DNA of 64,000 nucleotides from Parabacteroides gordonii MS-1 = DSM 23371. Its GTDB lineage: Bacteria > Bacteroidota > Bacteroidia > Bacteroidales > Tannerellaceae. How positions within the stretch are numbered: position 1 is the first letter of the stretch; each line of letters starts with the position of its first letter. Where the stretch lies: NCBI RefSeq assembly GCF_000969825.1, contig NZ_KQ033920.1, forward strand, positions 623,114 through 687,113, given 5' to 3'. Of the stretch, positions 15,158 to 24,149 are shown one piece after another. The position numbers were made by a program, and so were the translations under genes. The notes beneath the pieces are model-generated. The model saw only the letters and a program-made list of their open reading frames with translations. It made no database searches and had not been told where the DNA came from.

Positions 15158-16279
15158 ATGAAAGCAATCGAAATGAAATATATAGCAATGATCTGCCTCT
15201 TGTCGCTGACCGGTTGTACGGCCGACAAGATATTCAACGACCCCGACCTCTCCGGCGTTTTGCCCGAGATCCATTTCCTGACCTCTGTCGGCACGCGGGC
15301 ATCCGATACGGAGAATCTGACGGACGGAGCAAAGGTACGTATCTATCCCTACCTGCAAAAGAAGGGTATAACAGCTCCGGCAGTCACCCAAAAAGATTAT
15401 GCGGTCAGCGCCACAGTCCTTACGCCTTCGGGTACAGGTGATGCCGCTAAAGCGATGATCCTGCCTTCGGGAACCTTCCGTTTCTATGCCGTATCGACTA
15501 ATAGTACGACTGAGGATGTTCCCGTATTCGATGTAACAGCGACAAACGGAACGCCGGTACTCGGAAATGGGGCGGGACAGGGTGGAACGACAACCGCCGC
15601 TTTAAAAAACGGTGTGGATTATCTGCATGTAACGGCTGAAAAGACAATCCAATTCGGGACAACGAGTACTGATATCCCGCTACAGTTCGCCCACAAGGGA
15701 ACCCAGGTGCAGCTTACGATTATCTTCGGCGGAAATGTGGGGGCAGCGGATGCAAATGCCGCTGAAACGTTTGAATTAGCAAAGGTCTATGTGCAGCAAA
15801 CCGATCCGGCCGACTCCTATATGCGTCTGAACACGGGTGATATCCGTTTCGGCAATACAACGGCGGGGCCTCCGTTGGCATGCAATACGAGTAGTGTCGG
15901 GGGTAAGGAAACGTTAACGGATAATACGAACATGGCAGAGATGAATGTCGTAAAACTGGATAACTATGTCAACGGTACTACAACGCCGGCCACCCAGGTT
16001 GCCACCTATAATATGCTGCCTCTGAAAGGAGCGGACGGGACTGGCACGCAGAAGCTGTGGGTACAGGTAACGGTAAAGGATATCAAGATAGGGGAAACGG
16101 TTCATGCCACCCATACCTATACCGGCAAACTGGATGCCAGTGCCGGATGGAAGCCCGGTGAAAGCAACCGGTATACCCTGACTTTGTCGGGAAGTGAGAT
16201 CACATTCAGCGGCGTCACAGTAGAATCGTGGGTGGCCGGCGGTTCCGGCGGCGAAGTTGGCGACGTATCGGATAACTAG
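15158..16279 (+). CDS. Fimbrillin-like lipoprotein, subfamily B, copy 3
   Basis: This 373-residue protein starts 4 bp after the previous stop; a second in-frame ATG at 15173 would give a shorter signal (MKYIAMICLLSLTGC) and is equally possible. Lipobox is LTGC. Blocks shared with the group include LTDGAKVRIYPYLQKKGIT, AMILPSGTFRFYAVSTNST, KNGVDYLHVTAEKT, IPLQFAHKGTQVQLTI, TYNMLPLKGADG and the ending ITFSGVTVESWVAGGSGG. It is longer than its neighbours because of an insertion around residues 185-260. Tight spacing to the genes on both sides supports co-transcription. Confidence 0.82.
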   Translation: MKAIEMKYIAMICLLSLTGCTADKIFNDPDLSGVLPEIHFLTSVGTRASDTENLTDGAKVRIYPYLQKKGITAPAVTQKDYAVSATVLTPSGTGDAAKAMILPSGTFRFYAVSTNSTTEDVPVFDVTATNGTPVLGNGAGQGGTTTAALKNGVDYLHVTAEKTIQFGTTSTDIPLQFAHKGTQVQLTIIFGGNVGAADANAAETFELAKVYVQQTDPADSYMRLNTGDIRFGNTTAGPPLACNTSSVGGKETLTDNTNMAEMNVVKLDNYVNGTTTPATQVATYNMLPLKGADGTGTQKLWVQVTVKDIKIGETVHATHTYTGKLDASAGWKPGESNRYTLTLSGSEITFSGVTVESWVAGGSGGEVGDVSDN

Positions 16280-16299
16280 ACTTGAACGGAGATATGCGC

Positions 16300-17385
16300 A
16301 TGAAACAGAAACAATGGATCATCGGGACGTTTGTACTGGTTAGCCTGGCGGCCTGTACACACGATAAATGGGAGAATGTTCCGGAAGGGGATGTCGAACT
16401 GGATTTTACGGCTTCGGCAGAAACGCCTGTCACCCGTACCGTGGGCGGGACTACCGCACTCACCAATGGAGCCTATGTTGCGGTATATGTCGGAAAAGGA
16501 GGGAGAAAGCCATCCGCAGATACCGCTCCCGATTATACTAATGCTTATACGGTACAGGTCAATGCGTCGGGAATAGCCGACGAATTGATCCCCACCGGGG
16601 GCGTTATGAAAGTGGAAAGTGCTGACGGCTATCGTTTCTATGCCTTGTCGACCAACAGTGCCAGCCAGGTCGTGCCGGGACTGGCCAACGGATGTCATGC
16701 CGTTGACCTGCATAACGGGGTGGATTACTTGATGGCGGTGAATGATAATAAGGGTGGAGGTTTTAACATTGGCGCGGGGGCAGACCCGATCGCTCTGGCA
16801 TTTCGCCATCTGGCAACACAAGTGATACTGACGGTAAAACCGGCAGCGACAAACGGATATACGGCTGCTTCCGGCCTGACAGTCGGCATTGCCGATATCG
16901 ACAATACCGGCTGTTATATCGATCTTTCGGCTGCATGGGCAACATCGGCAACTACACCGTCGCCTATGATCTACTGGCCTGCACAGCCTACTACCGACGG
17001 AACCGATCCAACCCCGGTAACCGGAGGCGTAGCGTTGGAACAGCCGGACGGACAACGGAAAGAGGCTACACGAAACGGAACGACTTTTACCGTCTCCTTT
17101 ATCCTTCTTCCGGTTTCCACCTCTGCGCGGGGAATCCCCTTGCAGCTTGACTTTTCCGGGTTAAGTTTCGAAAACGGTGGAACAAATGCCTTTCCATCAA
17201 AAAGCTATACAGCGCGGATGATGGCAACGGGAGATGCTTCCGAACTGGTCTTGAAAGGAGGATATACCTATACTTTTGAAGCAACGATAACGCGCAACTC
17301 CGCTTCGTTCTCCCTGCCCAAAATAGAACCCTGGGTGATAGACGGGGTGAATCTGGATGAAGTGGTGGAGGTAGACCCGCAATAG
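16300..17385 (+). CDS. Fimbrillin-like lipoprotein, subfamily B, copy 4
   Basis: The ATG at 16300 is preferred because CGGAG lies about 8 bp upstream; ATG 16294 and an open frame back to 16282 are alternatives. The 361-residue product has lipobox LAAC in MKQKQWIIGTFVLVSLAACT. Blocks are ETPVTRTVGGTTALTNGAYV, GYRFYALSTNSASQ, HNGVDYLMAVNDN, IALAFRHLATQVILTVKP, FILLPVSTSARGIPLQLDF, and the ending FSLPKIEPWVIDGVNLDE. The motif TPVTRT offers an arginine at the place where gingipain-like proteases cut FimA-type pilins; whether it is cleaved is not known. Spaced 20 bp from the previous stop. Confidence 0.82.
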   Translation: MKQKQWIIGTFVLVSLAACTHDKWENVPEGDVELDFTASAETPVTRTVGGTTALTNGAYVAVYVGKGGRKPSADTAPDYTNAYTVQVNASGIADELIPTGGVMKVESADGYRFYALSTNSASQVVPGLANGCHAVDLHNGVDYLMAVNDNKGGGFNIGAGADPIALAFRHLATQVILTVKPAATNGYTAASGLTVGIADIDNTGCYIDLSAAWATSATTPSPMIYWPAQPTTDGTDPTPVTGGVALEQPDGQRKEATRNGTTFTVSFILLPVSTSARGIPLQLDFSGLSFENGGTNAFPSKSYTARMMATGDASELVLKGGYTYTFEATITRNSASFSLPKIEPWVIDGVNLDEVVEVDPQ

Positions 17386-17428
17386 AAATGGAACAGACTG
17401 TATGAGACAAATAAATATAGACAAGAAA

Positions 17429-18496
17429 ATGAAAACCGGATATATCGCCTTGTTGGTACTGCTGCTGGCAGGTTGTAGTAACCCGACGGATCTACCGGAA
17501 GAGGAAAACCGTTATCCGGTCAGCTTCAACCTGCCGGAAATTGCAGCGATGACACGTGCCTCTACCGGAGAACTGACGGAGCTTACAGCAGGCACAACAT
17601 TTACGGTAGCAGCCTACAACCCCAATACGAATGCGTTCGTAGCACAAAGTCATTATAAAGTGAATGGTGCCGGTACGGGTCTGGAGCTCGATGCGTCGTC
17701 GGATATGTTTTTGTCGGCCGGTACGTATGACTTCTGTGCAATCGTCCCCGGACAGGCATTGTCTGGCGACGGGCGTACGGGAAAGATCGGGCCTGAAGTG
17801 GATGCCCTGGGCTCGACTACCCGCGCACAGATGCGCTCGGAAGCGACTGTCATTACGCTTCAACACCTGCAACATCTGGCTTCGCAGGTCAGTTTCACTG
17901 CGCGGGTGGTCAAAGAGGAAAGTCCGATCTCCACATTTGAAATCCGTCAGATTGAAATAGATAATATGGTGACGTATACGGATAACATGGGAAATGTCGT
18001 GACGGATAATTACCGTTTGCCGGAGAATGAACTGATCATACCCGCTCCGGAACAAACCGACAGGTTTACTTCTATCTATATTATAAATACTGTGGACGAT
18101 CCGACATTTGATTATCAGGAGAAAGCCCCGACCGGTAAAACCGGTAAACATTATAATATCCAGAAGAAACCTTTGATTGTTTATCCGAGGGCAACCAGCT
18201 CGTTCAAAGCTACGATAACGATCAATATGCAGGAAACAGGACAGGCAACTGCCGAAGAAAAAACGGTCTATGCCAAAATCAACCGACTCGCATTCGAGCC
18301 GGGCAAACGGTATCTGTTCGAGGTGAATTACGGATGGGATTTCGTGAACTTCAAGGTAACGGTTTCACCCTGGACTTCGATCAGCAACGATCACGGTCAG
18401 GTCGGTGGCGGTGAGCAGGAGGTGGGTACCACGTTCACGGTGGATGAATGGGGAAATCTGAATGAAGTGTTGGGGGGAGATATGGGAGGTGCCTGA
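17429..18496 (+). CDS. Divergent fimbrillin-clan lipoprotein
   Basis: The ATG at 17429 gives a compact lipoprotein signal (MKTGYIALLVLLLAGC); the frame is open from ATG 17402 as well. The product has 355 residues. It retains the general pilin plan, with RASTGELTELTAGTTFTVAA, MFLSAGTYDFCAIVPGQ, LQHLQHLASQVSFTARVVK and a C-terminal VNFKVTVSPWTSISND, but lacks the NGVDYIYA and TYxMLP blocks of the previous four genes. It ends in a glycine-rich acidic tail (VLGGDMGGA). Its position between the pilin array and the two large DUF4906-type proteins suggests an adaptor role, which is inference. Fimbrillin-clan membership is likely but less secure. Confidence 0.72.
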   Translation: MKTGYIALLVLLLAGCSNPTDLPEEENRYPVSFNLPEIAAMTRASTGELTELTAGTTFTVAAYNPNTNAFVAQSHYKVNGAGTGLELDASSDMFLSAGTYDFCAIVPGQALSGDGRTGKIGPEVDALGSTTRAQMRSEATVITLQHLQHLASQVSFTARVVKEESPISTFEIRQIEIDNMVTYTDNMGNVVTDNYRLPENELIIPAPEQTDRFTSIYIINTVDDPTFDYQEKAPTGKTGKHYNIQKKPLIVYPRATSSFKATITINMQETGQATAEEKTVYAKINRLAFEPGKRYLFEVNYGWDFVNFKVTVSPWTSISNDHGQVGGGEQEVGTTFTVDEWGNLNEVLGGDMGGA

Positions 18497-18521
18497 TGTC
18501 GGATGAAAAACAGATAGGAAA

Positions 18522-20600
18522 ATGAATAAAATACTTTATACAGGAATAATATTGGCTTTGCTTTTCTCCGTTGGCTGTTCACAGGAAGAAGTGGGAACCG
18601 GCAGGGAGGAAGGAGCCGTTGTTCAAAACTTTCGCCTGTGCCCGGAACCGGTACAGATCGTGGTAAGTTCAGATAAAGAGGGCGAAAGCCGGTTGTCGAC
18701 CCGTGCAGAAGTCGAAAATGACGCCCGGATTAATAACCTGACGGTGCTCCAATTCGATTGGGATCAGGGAACTGATGGTGGTGACGGAAGTACTGCCCCG
18801 TGTGTCACTTCCCGTTATCTGCGTGCACCGGAACCGAAGGAGGGTACGGAGGATGTGTATTCTATTGGTTTGCGAGCCAAGGATAAGCAAACCCAATACC
18901 TGATCTTTATAGCCAATGCCGGTTCGGTCTTTCAACAATATGAGGGGAAAACGCTGGCGGATTTCAGGAAGGAGACTGTTTCACTGAATCAGAAAACGAC
19001 CAGTAGCGATAATGTGCTGATGATTGGGGCTGTGCGTGTGCCGGTTACTGCGACAGAGAACCCGGAACCGCATAGCCTGACCTTGAAGCGGCTGGTTGCC
19101 CGTATCCGTTTTAGCTGGCAGGCAAAGCCTACAGTGACGAATACGACGTTTACCCCTTCTGTCCTTCAATTGAAAAATGTACCTAAGACGTTGGTCTATA
19201 TCGATGGTGTAGAACCTGCATCGTCAGATTACCCGGAGAAAACGGAGGAAAATTTCAGGGATTATACTTCCATTGTAGACCGTATTGAGGATGGGTTTAC
19301 CTGGTACATTCCGCTGAACCGCCGTTCCAAAAAAGGTAATGTTAAAAGTATATGGGAGAAAAACGGCGAAAATGCGCCGGATGATTTCTGTACTTATATC
19401 GAGCTGGCAGGTGTTTACCGTACGCCCAATATGCCTGACCAGTTGGCTACTTACCGTTTTTATGTAGGGGGCAACCTGGCGGACGATTATAATGTGTATC
19501 AGAATTATAATTATGAGGTGAAAGCGGAGATAACCGGTGTGAATACGTTCGACAAACGGGTGACGAGCAGGAATTTCAGCTATTATAAAACGGCTAACTC
19601 TTTCCTGATAGCTCCGGAAAAAGGAGAGCTGCTATCGTTCAGCCCTTACGATGCCCCGGGAACGGATGTGAATGGTACAGATATCGTTTACAAAGAACAA
19701 TTGATTGAAGGCCGTTACAGCAAGGTGGACGCTGTTAAGCTGATCTGGCAGACTTCCGACAATCTGATCACGGTTTCACATGGTCAGGGAATGATCTCCG
19801 TAAAACCGAATGAAGCGGGAACATCCGGTAATGCCCTGATCGGCGCTTACGACGAAGCGGGGGATATGCTTTGGAGCTGGCATATATGGGTGACGCCTTA
19901 TGCCGGTATCGTGAATGATAATGAAACGAATGTGTTGGTCGGGACTCTGCATACTTATAATAATCAGGTGTGGATGGATCGTAATCTGGGAGCTTTAAAT
20001 ACGTTGACACCTGCCGTCCCGGAACTGATGTACCAATGGGGCAGGAAAGATCCGTTTTTGAAAGATCAGATGTATACGGCTGACGGGAGTTCTTTTTCCT
20101 TCTCCACAAATGCAATACCTGTTGATCCGTTTCTTTCATCGGTAAAAGCCCCAACCACATTTTATACACGGAGTAATGCCGGTTCCTGGTATGGGGATGC
20201 CGGACAAATAGAAGGATTATGGCAGGATAATATAAAAACTGTTTTCGATCCTTGCCCTTATGGTTGGAGGGTTCCTCAAAATGGGAGTTGGAATGGCTTT
20301 AAGCAGAATGTAAATTTTTTTACCTGGTATTTTGATCGATATTCTGAATATACAGGAGCTGGACAAAAAGTAATTTATCGGTTAGGGGGGAAAATTCAAT
20401 ATGGTGATGGAAGTTTACAACCGCTAAGAACATATGGCTATTTGTGGTCTTCTACTCGCGCGGAAGGAACTGATAATGCTTATAGTCTGTATCATGAAAG
20501 TAAACCGGCTTCAGGTAATTTGTCCAATGGGGTGGTCGACCCCAATCGTTTACAAAGCCAGGCTTTTGGTTTTTCGGTACGATGTGTAAAAATAAAATAA
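18522..20600 (+). CDS. Large DUF4906-type lipoprotein with FISUMP-like C-terminus, copy 1
   Basis: This 692-residue protein has a lipoprotein signal (LLFSVGC). The N-terminal two thirds look like a DUF4906/fimbrillin-clan region: STRAEVENDARINNLTVLQF, QYLIFIANAGSVFQQYEG, LTLKRLVARIRFSWQ, FTWYIPLNRRS, DFCTYIELAGVYRT and YRFYVGGNLADDYNVYQNYN. Residues from about 480 carry FISUMP-like motifs: VWMDRNLGALNT, YQWGRKDPFL, DPCPYGWRVPQ, YLWSSTR and FGFSVRCVK. Such C-terminal modules are found on surface adhesin-like proteins, so a tip or stalk-distal role is plausible. From about 20230 the sequence is clearly more AT-rich than the rest of the gene, which may indicate exchange of the C-terminal module. 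The next gene begins at the base after its stop. Confidence 0.78.
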   Translation: MNKILYTGIILALLFSVGCSQEEVGTGREEGAVVQNFRLCPEPVQIVVSSDKEGESRLSTRAEVENDARINNLTVLQFDWDQGTDGGDGSTAPCVTSRYLRAPEPKEGTEDVYSIGLRAKDKQTQYLIFIANAGSVFQQYEGKTLADFRKETVSLNQKTTSSDNVLMIGAVRVPVTATENPEPHSLTLKRLVARIRFSWQAKPTVTNTTFTPSVLQLKNVPKTLVYIDGVEPASSDYPEKTEENFRDYTSIVDRIEDGFTWYIPLNRRSKKGNVKSIWEKNGENAPDDFCTYIELAGVYRTPNMPDQLATYRFYVGGNLADDYNVYQNYNYEVKAEITGVNTFDKRVTSRNFSYYKTANSFLIAPEKGELLSFSPYDAPGTDVNGTDIVYKEQLIEGRYSKVDAVKLIWQTSDNLITVSHGQGMISVKPNEAGTSGNALIGAYDEAGDMLWSWHIWVTPYAGIVNDNETNVLVGTLHTYNNQVWMDRNLGALNTLTPAVPELMYQWGRKDPFLKDQMYTADGSSFSFSTNAIPVDPFLSSVKAPTTFYTRSNAGSWYGDAGQIEGLWQDNIKTVFDPCPYGWRVPQNGSWNGFKQNVNFFTWYFDRYSEYTGAGQKVIYRLGGKIQYGDGSLQPLRTYGYLWSSTRAEGTDNAYSLYHESKPASGNLSNGVVDPNRLQSQAFGFSVRCVKIK

Positions 20601-22703
20601 ATGGATATGAAGAAACATATATTAAATGTTATTCGGAAGTATATGCTTTTGTTACTGTTGCCTTTAATGATGGCTGCGTGTGAGAAAGTAACGAATGTGA
20701 CAGGGGGGATAAATGAAGATTATGAACCGGTAGGAGTCACTGTTGGTTTGTCTGTTTCCGGTTATAAAAATCAGGAGCGGACTCGGGCTAGTCAGATTCT
20801 GCCGGGTGATATGGGGAATGAAGAAAATGCGATTCATAATATAACGGTCTTTCAGTTTGACGGGAATGGAGACGATACGAATCCATTGGTCGTATTACGA
20901 TATATAAATAGTGGTCTGGATGCTTTGGTACTTGGTCTGATGCAACCTAAATCTGATCCGGATAAGGATCAGTTTCTTTATTTTGTGGCGAATACAGGAG
21001 ATCAGTTGCAAAATTTCACCGGGGTGTATGGTGATCTGAAACAAAAGTTGATTTCGGTGAATGATGCGGGGATAGCTGACGGAACTATGGTTATGACAGC
21101 ATCTTTGGTGACAACAATTAATGCGCTTCAACCTATTCAAATTAGCTTCAATCGTAAACTGGCTAAAATAAATGTAACTTGTTCAATCGCTGATGGTGTG
21201 AATTTTATACCGGCCCGTGTGCAATTAAGGAACGTCCCCAAGGCGTTAGCCTTGGGCAGTATTTCGTCTATCTATCCAATGGGGGATGCTAATAATTTCC
21301 AGAACTATCTCTCTGTTGCTGATAATATAATGGGGGGATATACCTGGTATATGCCTGAAAATCTGAGGGGGATAGGAACGGCTACAGATCATCGGTATAA
21401 AACAGCTTCAACGGCCCCTTCCGGACAGGGAGATTATTGTACTTATATAGAATTGAGCGGACTATATCAGGAGAGCGGAACGTCAAAACTGGTTTCTTAT
21501 AAAGTGTATTTAGGAGGTAACAATACGAATGATTATAATGTTGAAGCTAACCGGATATATAACGTAAACCTATCGGTGAAGGGAGTTAATGAAGTTGATA
21601 GCAGACTTACTGTGGTAACATTACCTGAAGCCGAAACTCCTGCAAACTGTTATATGATATTACCGGGAACAACGATGGTGATCGATATGTTGAAACCACC
21701 AGGTACAGCAGTACCAGCAAGCGGTGTGGATTATGCAACCCGTGTGGGATCAGCTTCGGCTGGCACTAATAATATCAAAAGTATCGGGATTGTTTGGCAA
21801 ACGGAAGATACGCCGGATGGTCTGATACAAGATCTCACTTTTCTGGAAGCAACGGGACAAGCAATGTTTAAAGCAACCCCGGGAAATACAGGGAATTTGT
21901 TACTCGCAGCTTATAGTGAACCGGAACAGCAAGGAACTATCCTTTGGAGTTGGCATGTCTGGGTGACGGATTACGATCCGGGTATAGGAGATGCAATAGG
22001 AGATGTGCCGGGGGGAAAAGTACATAGTATATCTGCAGATGGAGCAGTGTGGATGGATCGTGATTTGGGAGCTCTGACGGCAACTCCAGGAAAGGGTACA
22101 ACACTTGGTTATGCTTACCAATGGGGTAGAAAAGATCCTTTCCCTATGAGTAGTAATATTTCTACAAGTGTTTTGCGTCCTTTGTATGATGCAAAAGGGA
22201 ATTATTTACGATCTGGTGTTGCGGTAGAGGAAAGAAATTCTTCTAGCCAGCTTATTGTTGGTCAGTCAATTTCGGAACCTTGGGTTTTTTATACGAATAC
22301 CGTAACAAATCATGGTACAGGTAGTGGATATTGGTGGGGTGGCAGTTCTATAAATATTTCTTTATGGTCTAATAGTGTAAAAACAATGTATGATCCTTGT
22401 CCTGCGGGTTGGAGATTACCTACTGGAACAATCGTAGGTAAAATGACAGGTAATATAATGCAAAGTTGGAGTGGAACAAATTATGGAGCATATTACCGGG
22501 GAACTTCTTGGTACCAGTATTACGGCTATCTACTTTATAATACGGGAGCGATTGGAGAATCGGGTCAGACAGGTGTATATTGGTCTTCGGCAGTTCGCCA
22601 GATGTATCAATTAGGCCAGAATCATACTAGCATTGGTGGTGGTGCCAGAGATTGTGATTATGGTTTTATTGGTCGTTGCATAAAGGATACAACAGGCTCG
22701 TGA
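20601..22703 (+). CDS. Large DUF4906-type lipoprotein with FISUMP-like C-terminus, copy 2
   Basis: This 700-residue paralogue of the preceding gene begins immediately after its stop codon; ATG 20607 is an alternative start. The lipoprotein signal ends at MAAC. Shared blocks are RTRASQILPGDMGNEENAIH, QFLYFVANTGDQLQNFTG, QISFNRKLAKINVTCS, YTWYMPENLRG, DYCTYIELSGLYQE and YKVYLGGNNTNDYNV. The FISUMP-like end contains VWMDRDLGALTA, YQWGRKDPFPM, DPCPAGWRLPT, YWSSAVR and FIGRCIKD. The gene is noticeably AT-richer than the upstream pilins. Two tandem copies with divergent C-termini suggest alternative tips or a pair of terminal subunits. Confidence 0.78.
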   Translation: MDMKKHILNVIRKYMLLLLLPLMMAACEKVTNVTGGINEDYEPVGVTVGLSVSGYKNQERTRASQILPGDMGNEENAIHNITVFQFDGNGDDTNPLVVLRYINSGLDALVLGLMQPKSDPDKDQFLYFVANTGDQLQNFTGVYGDLKQKLISVNDAGIADGTMVMTASLVTTINALQPIQISFNRKLAKINVTCSIADGVNFIPARVQLRNVPKALALGSISSIYPMGDANNFQNYLSVADNIMGGYTWYMPENLRGIGTATDHRYKTASTAPSGQGDYCTYIELSGLYQESGTSKLVSYKVYLGGNNTNDYNVEANRIYNVNLSVKGVNEVDSRLTVVTLPEAETPANCYMILPGTTMVIDMLKPPGTAVPASGVDYATRVGSASAGTNNIKSIGIVWQTEDTPDGLIQDLTFLEATGQAMFKATPGNTGNLLLAAYSEPEQQGTILWSWHVWVTDYDPGIGDAIGDVPGGKVHSISADGAVWMDRDLGALTATPGKGTTLGYAYQWGRKDPFPMSSNISTSVLRPLYDAKGNYLRSGVAVEERNSSSQLIVGQSISEPWVFYTNTVTNHGTGSGYWWGGSSINISLWSNSVKTMYDPCPAGWRLPTGTIVGKMTGNIMQSWSGTNYGAYYRGTSWYQYYGYLLYNTGAIGESGQTGVYWSSAVRQMYQLGQNHTSIGGGARDCDYGFIGRCIKDTTGS

Positions 22704-22747
22704 ATAACAAGAATAGATCGAACAGATTATGATTTAATATATATATA

Positions 22748-23926
22748 ATGAACAAACAACAACTATTACAAGGTGGCTTGGGTATTACTCTCTTGCTAAC
22801 CTCTTGCGGTAGTCCTCAGCAAATGGTTTCTGAGGATATAATATCCGATCAGGTAATCATCCCTCTTGAACAGGAAACATCGAAGCCTAAACCAACTAAC
22901 CCCGATATACGGAATGTGCAAATCCCGTTAATGCGGGTCAATGCCGCTTCGGTCTATCGTGAAATGCTGGTTTATACCGATCCGGAAGAAGAAAATGCTT
23001 CGCGTAGTATAGCCGGACATCTGACCGCTTTTATCGACTATCCGGCAGGTAGCGTCACGCTAAATCCCAAATACGGGAATAACCGTGCCGAACTGGAAAA
23101 ATTGAGCGACCGCCTTCGTCCGCTGCTGGCTTCCCCGAAGGGTCTGCGAATCAAACTGACCGGCTATGCGTCACCGGATGGCAGTACGAAAGAGAATGAA
23201 CAACTGGCCGGTAACCGTACGATCCAGTTTAAAAACTATCTGCTGAAGCAGTATAAACTCCCCAATGACGGCACTGTGTCGGTCGACTGGGCCGGTGAAG
23301 ACTGGGAGGGCTTGCGGCGGGAGGTGGTTGCATCGGGCAAAGCGTATACCCGTCAGGTGCTTGCTATTCTGGATGCAACGGCCGATGCCGACAACCGTCG
23401 CAAGCAATTGCGCGACCTGGATAAAGGTGCCGTCTACAAAGATTTGGAGAAAACATTCTTTGCCCGCCTGCGCCGTATCGAGTTAGCCGTAACGGGTGAA
23501 ACGCCGGCTGCAAAAGCCTTCGAACAAGGCTCGACGGAATTAGACGAACTGGCCACCCGGGTGTACACTGCGCCAAAAACGTTGTCGCTACCGGAGTTGC
23601 TGCGGATCGCGGCGATATACCGTCCGGGAACGGAGCAATACCGTGAAGTATATGAACTGATGGCGTTTCGTTTCCCCGATTGCCGTGTGGCGCAACTGAA
23701 TGCGATGGCGGCGGCGTTGTCGTTGGGAGACAAGGAGTCGGCCCATATTTTCGGACAGCGTTGCGCAGACGATCCCCGTTCGTATATCAATCAGGGCGTT
23801 TTGCTGCTGATGGATGGCGATGCAAACAGTGCCTGCGATTATTTCCGCAAAGCCATGCCCGAAAACCCGCGTCAGGCAAGGGAGAATCTGAAAGTAGCTT
23901 ATGAACTGATGGGAGATAAGCGATGA
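22748..23926 (+). CDS. OmpA-like lipoprotein closing the fimbrial operon
   Basis: This 392-residue protein starts with a lipoprotein signal (ITLLLTSC). Residues ~95-240 resemble an OmpA C-terminal domain: YPAGSVTLNPKYGNNRAELE, KLTGYASPDGSTKENEQLAG and NRTIQFKNYLLKQY; OmpA domains bind peptidoglycan non-covalently. The C-terminal ~130 residues are helical and TPR-like (ELLRIAAIYRPGTEQYREVY, VLLLMDGDANSACDYFRKAM). Together with the DUF3575 protein at the start of the operon it could tie the pilus base to the cell wall; this is inference. The stop overlaps the start of the mini-HU gene (ATGA). Confidence 0.78.
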   Translation: MNKQQLLQGGLGITLLLTSCGSPQQMVSEDIISDQVIIPLEQETSKPKPTNPDIRNVQIPLMRVNAASVYREMLVYTDPEEENASRSIAGHLTAFIDYPAGSVTLNPKYGNNRAELEKLSDRLRPLLASPKGLRIKLTGYASPDGSTKENEQLAGNRTIQFKNYLLKQYKLPNDGTVSVDWAGEDWEGLRREVVASGKAYTRQVLAILDATADADNRRKQLRDLDKGAVYKDLEKTFFARLRRIELAVTGETPAAKAFEQGSTELDELATRVYTAPKTLSLPELLRIAAIYRPGTEQYREVYELMAFRFPDCRVAQLNAMAAALSLGDKESAHIFGQRCADDPRSYINQGVLLLMDGDANSACDYFRKAMPENPRQARENLKVAYELMGDKR

Positions 23927-24081
23927 ACAAAAATGAACTGGCCAGTGCCATCAAGCAGGCACGCGGCTGTACTCAGGGTCGTAATCCTCGAACAGGAGAA
24001 CTCGTCTTTATCCATCCACGCACCAGCGTCAAATTCCATCCCGGAAAATTCTTACTGGAAGCATTGAATAAACAGGAATGA
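23923..24081 (+). CDS. 52-residue mini-HU protein
   Basis: This short gene overlaps the preceding stop by 4 bp (ATGA). The product starts MNKNELASAIKQ, which matches the first residues of HU, and then continues as GRNPRTGELVFIH and VKFHPGKFLLEALN, which match the DNA-binding arm tip and C-terminal helix of HU. The central ~40 residues of a normal HU (about 90 residues) are missing. The frame is intact and translation appears coupled to the OmpA-like gene. It could be an internally deleted remnant that is still expressed, or a functional mini-protein that pairs with full-length HU. A full HU-like protein lies 750 bp downstream. Confidence 0.72.
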   Translation: MNKNELASAIKQARGCTQGRNPRTGELVFIHPRTSVKFHPGKFLLEALNKQE

Positions 24082-24149
24082 CACAATAATCGTACATAGT
24101 AGCGGGGGCAGGTCAGGGAATTTCTCCTACCTGCTAAACGCTATATATA

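Noticed and set aside
14614-15294. 226-codon minus-strand frame across two pilin genes
   Set aside because: It is antisense to two clear fimbrillin-like genes and resembles no family; long shadow frames are common here because of the codon use.
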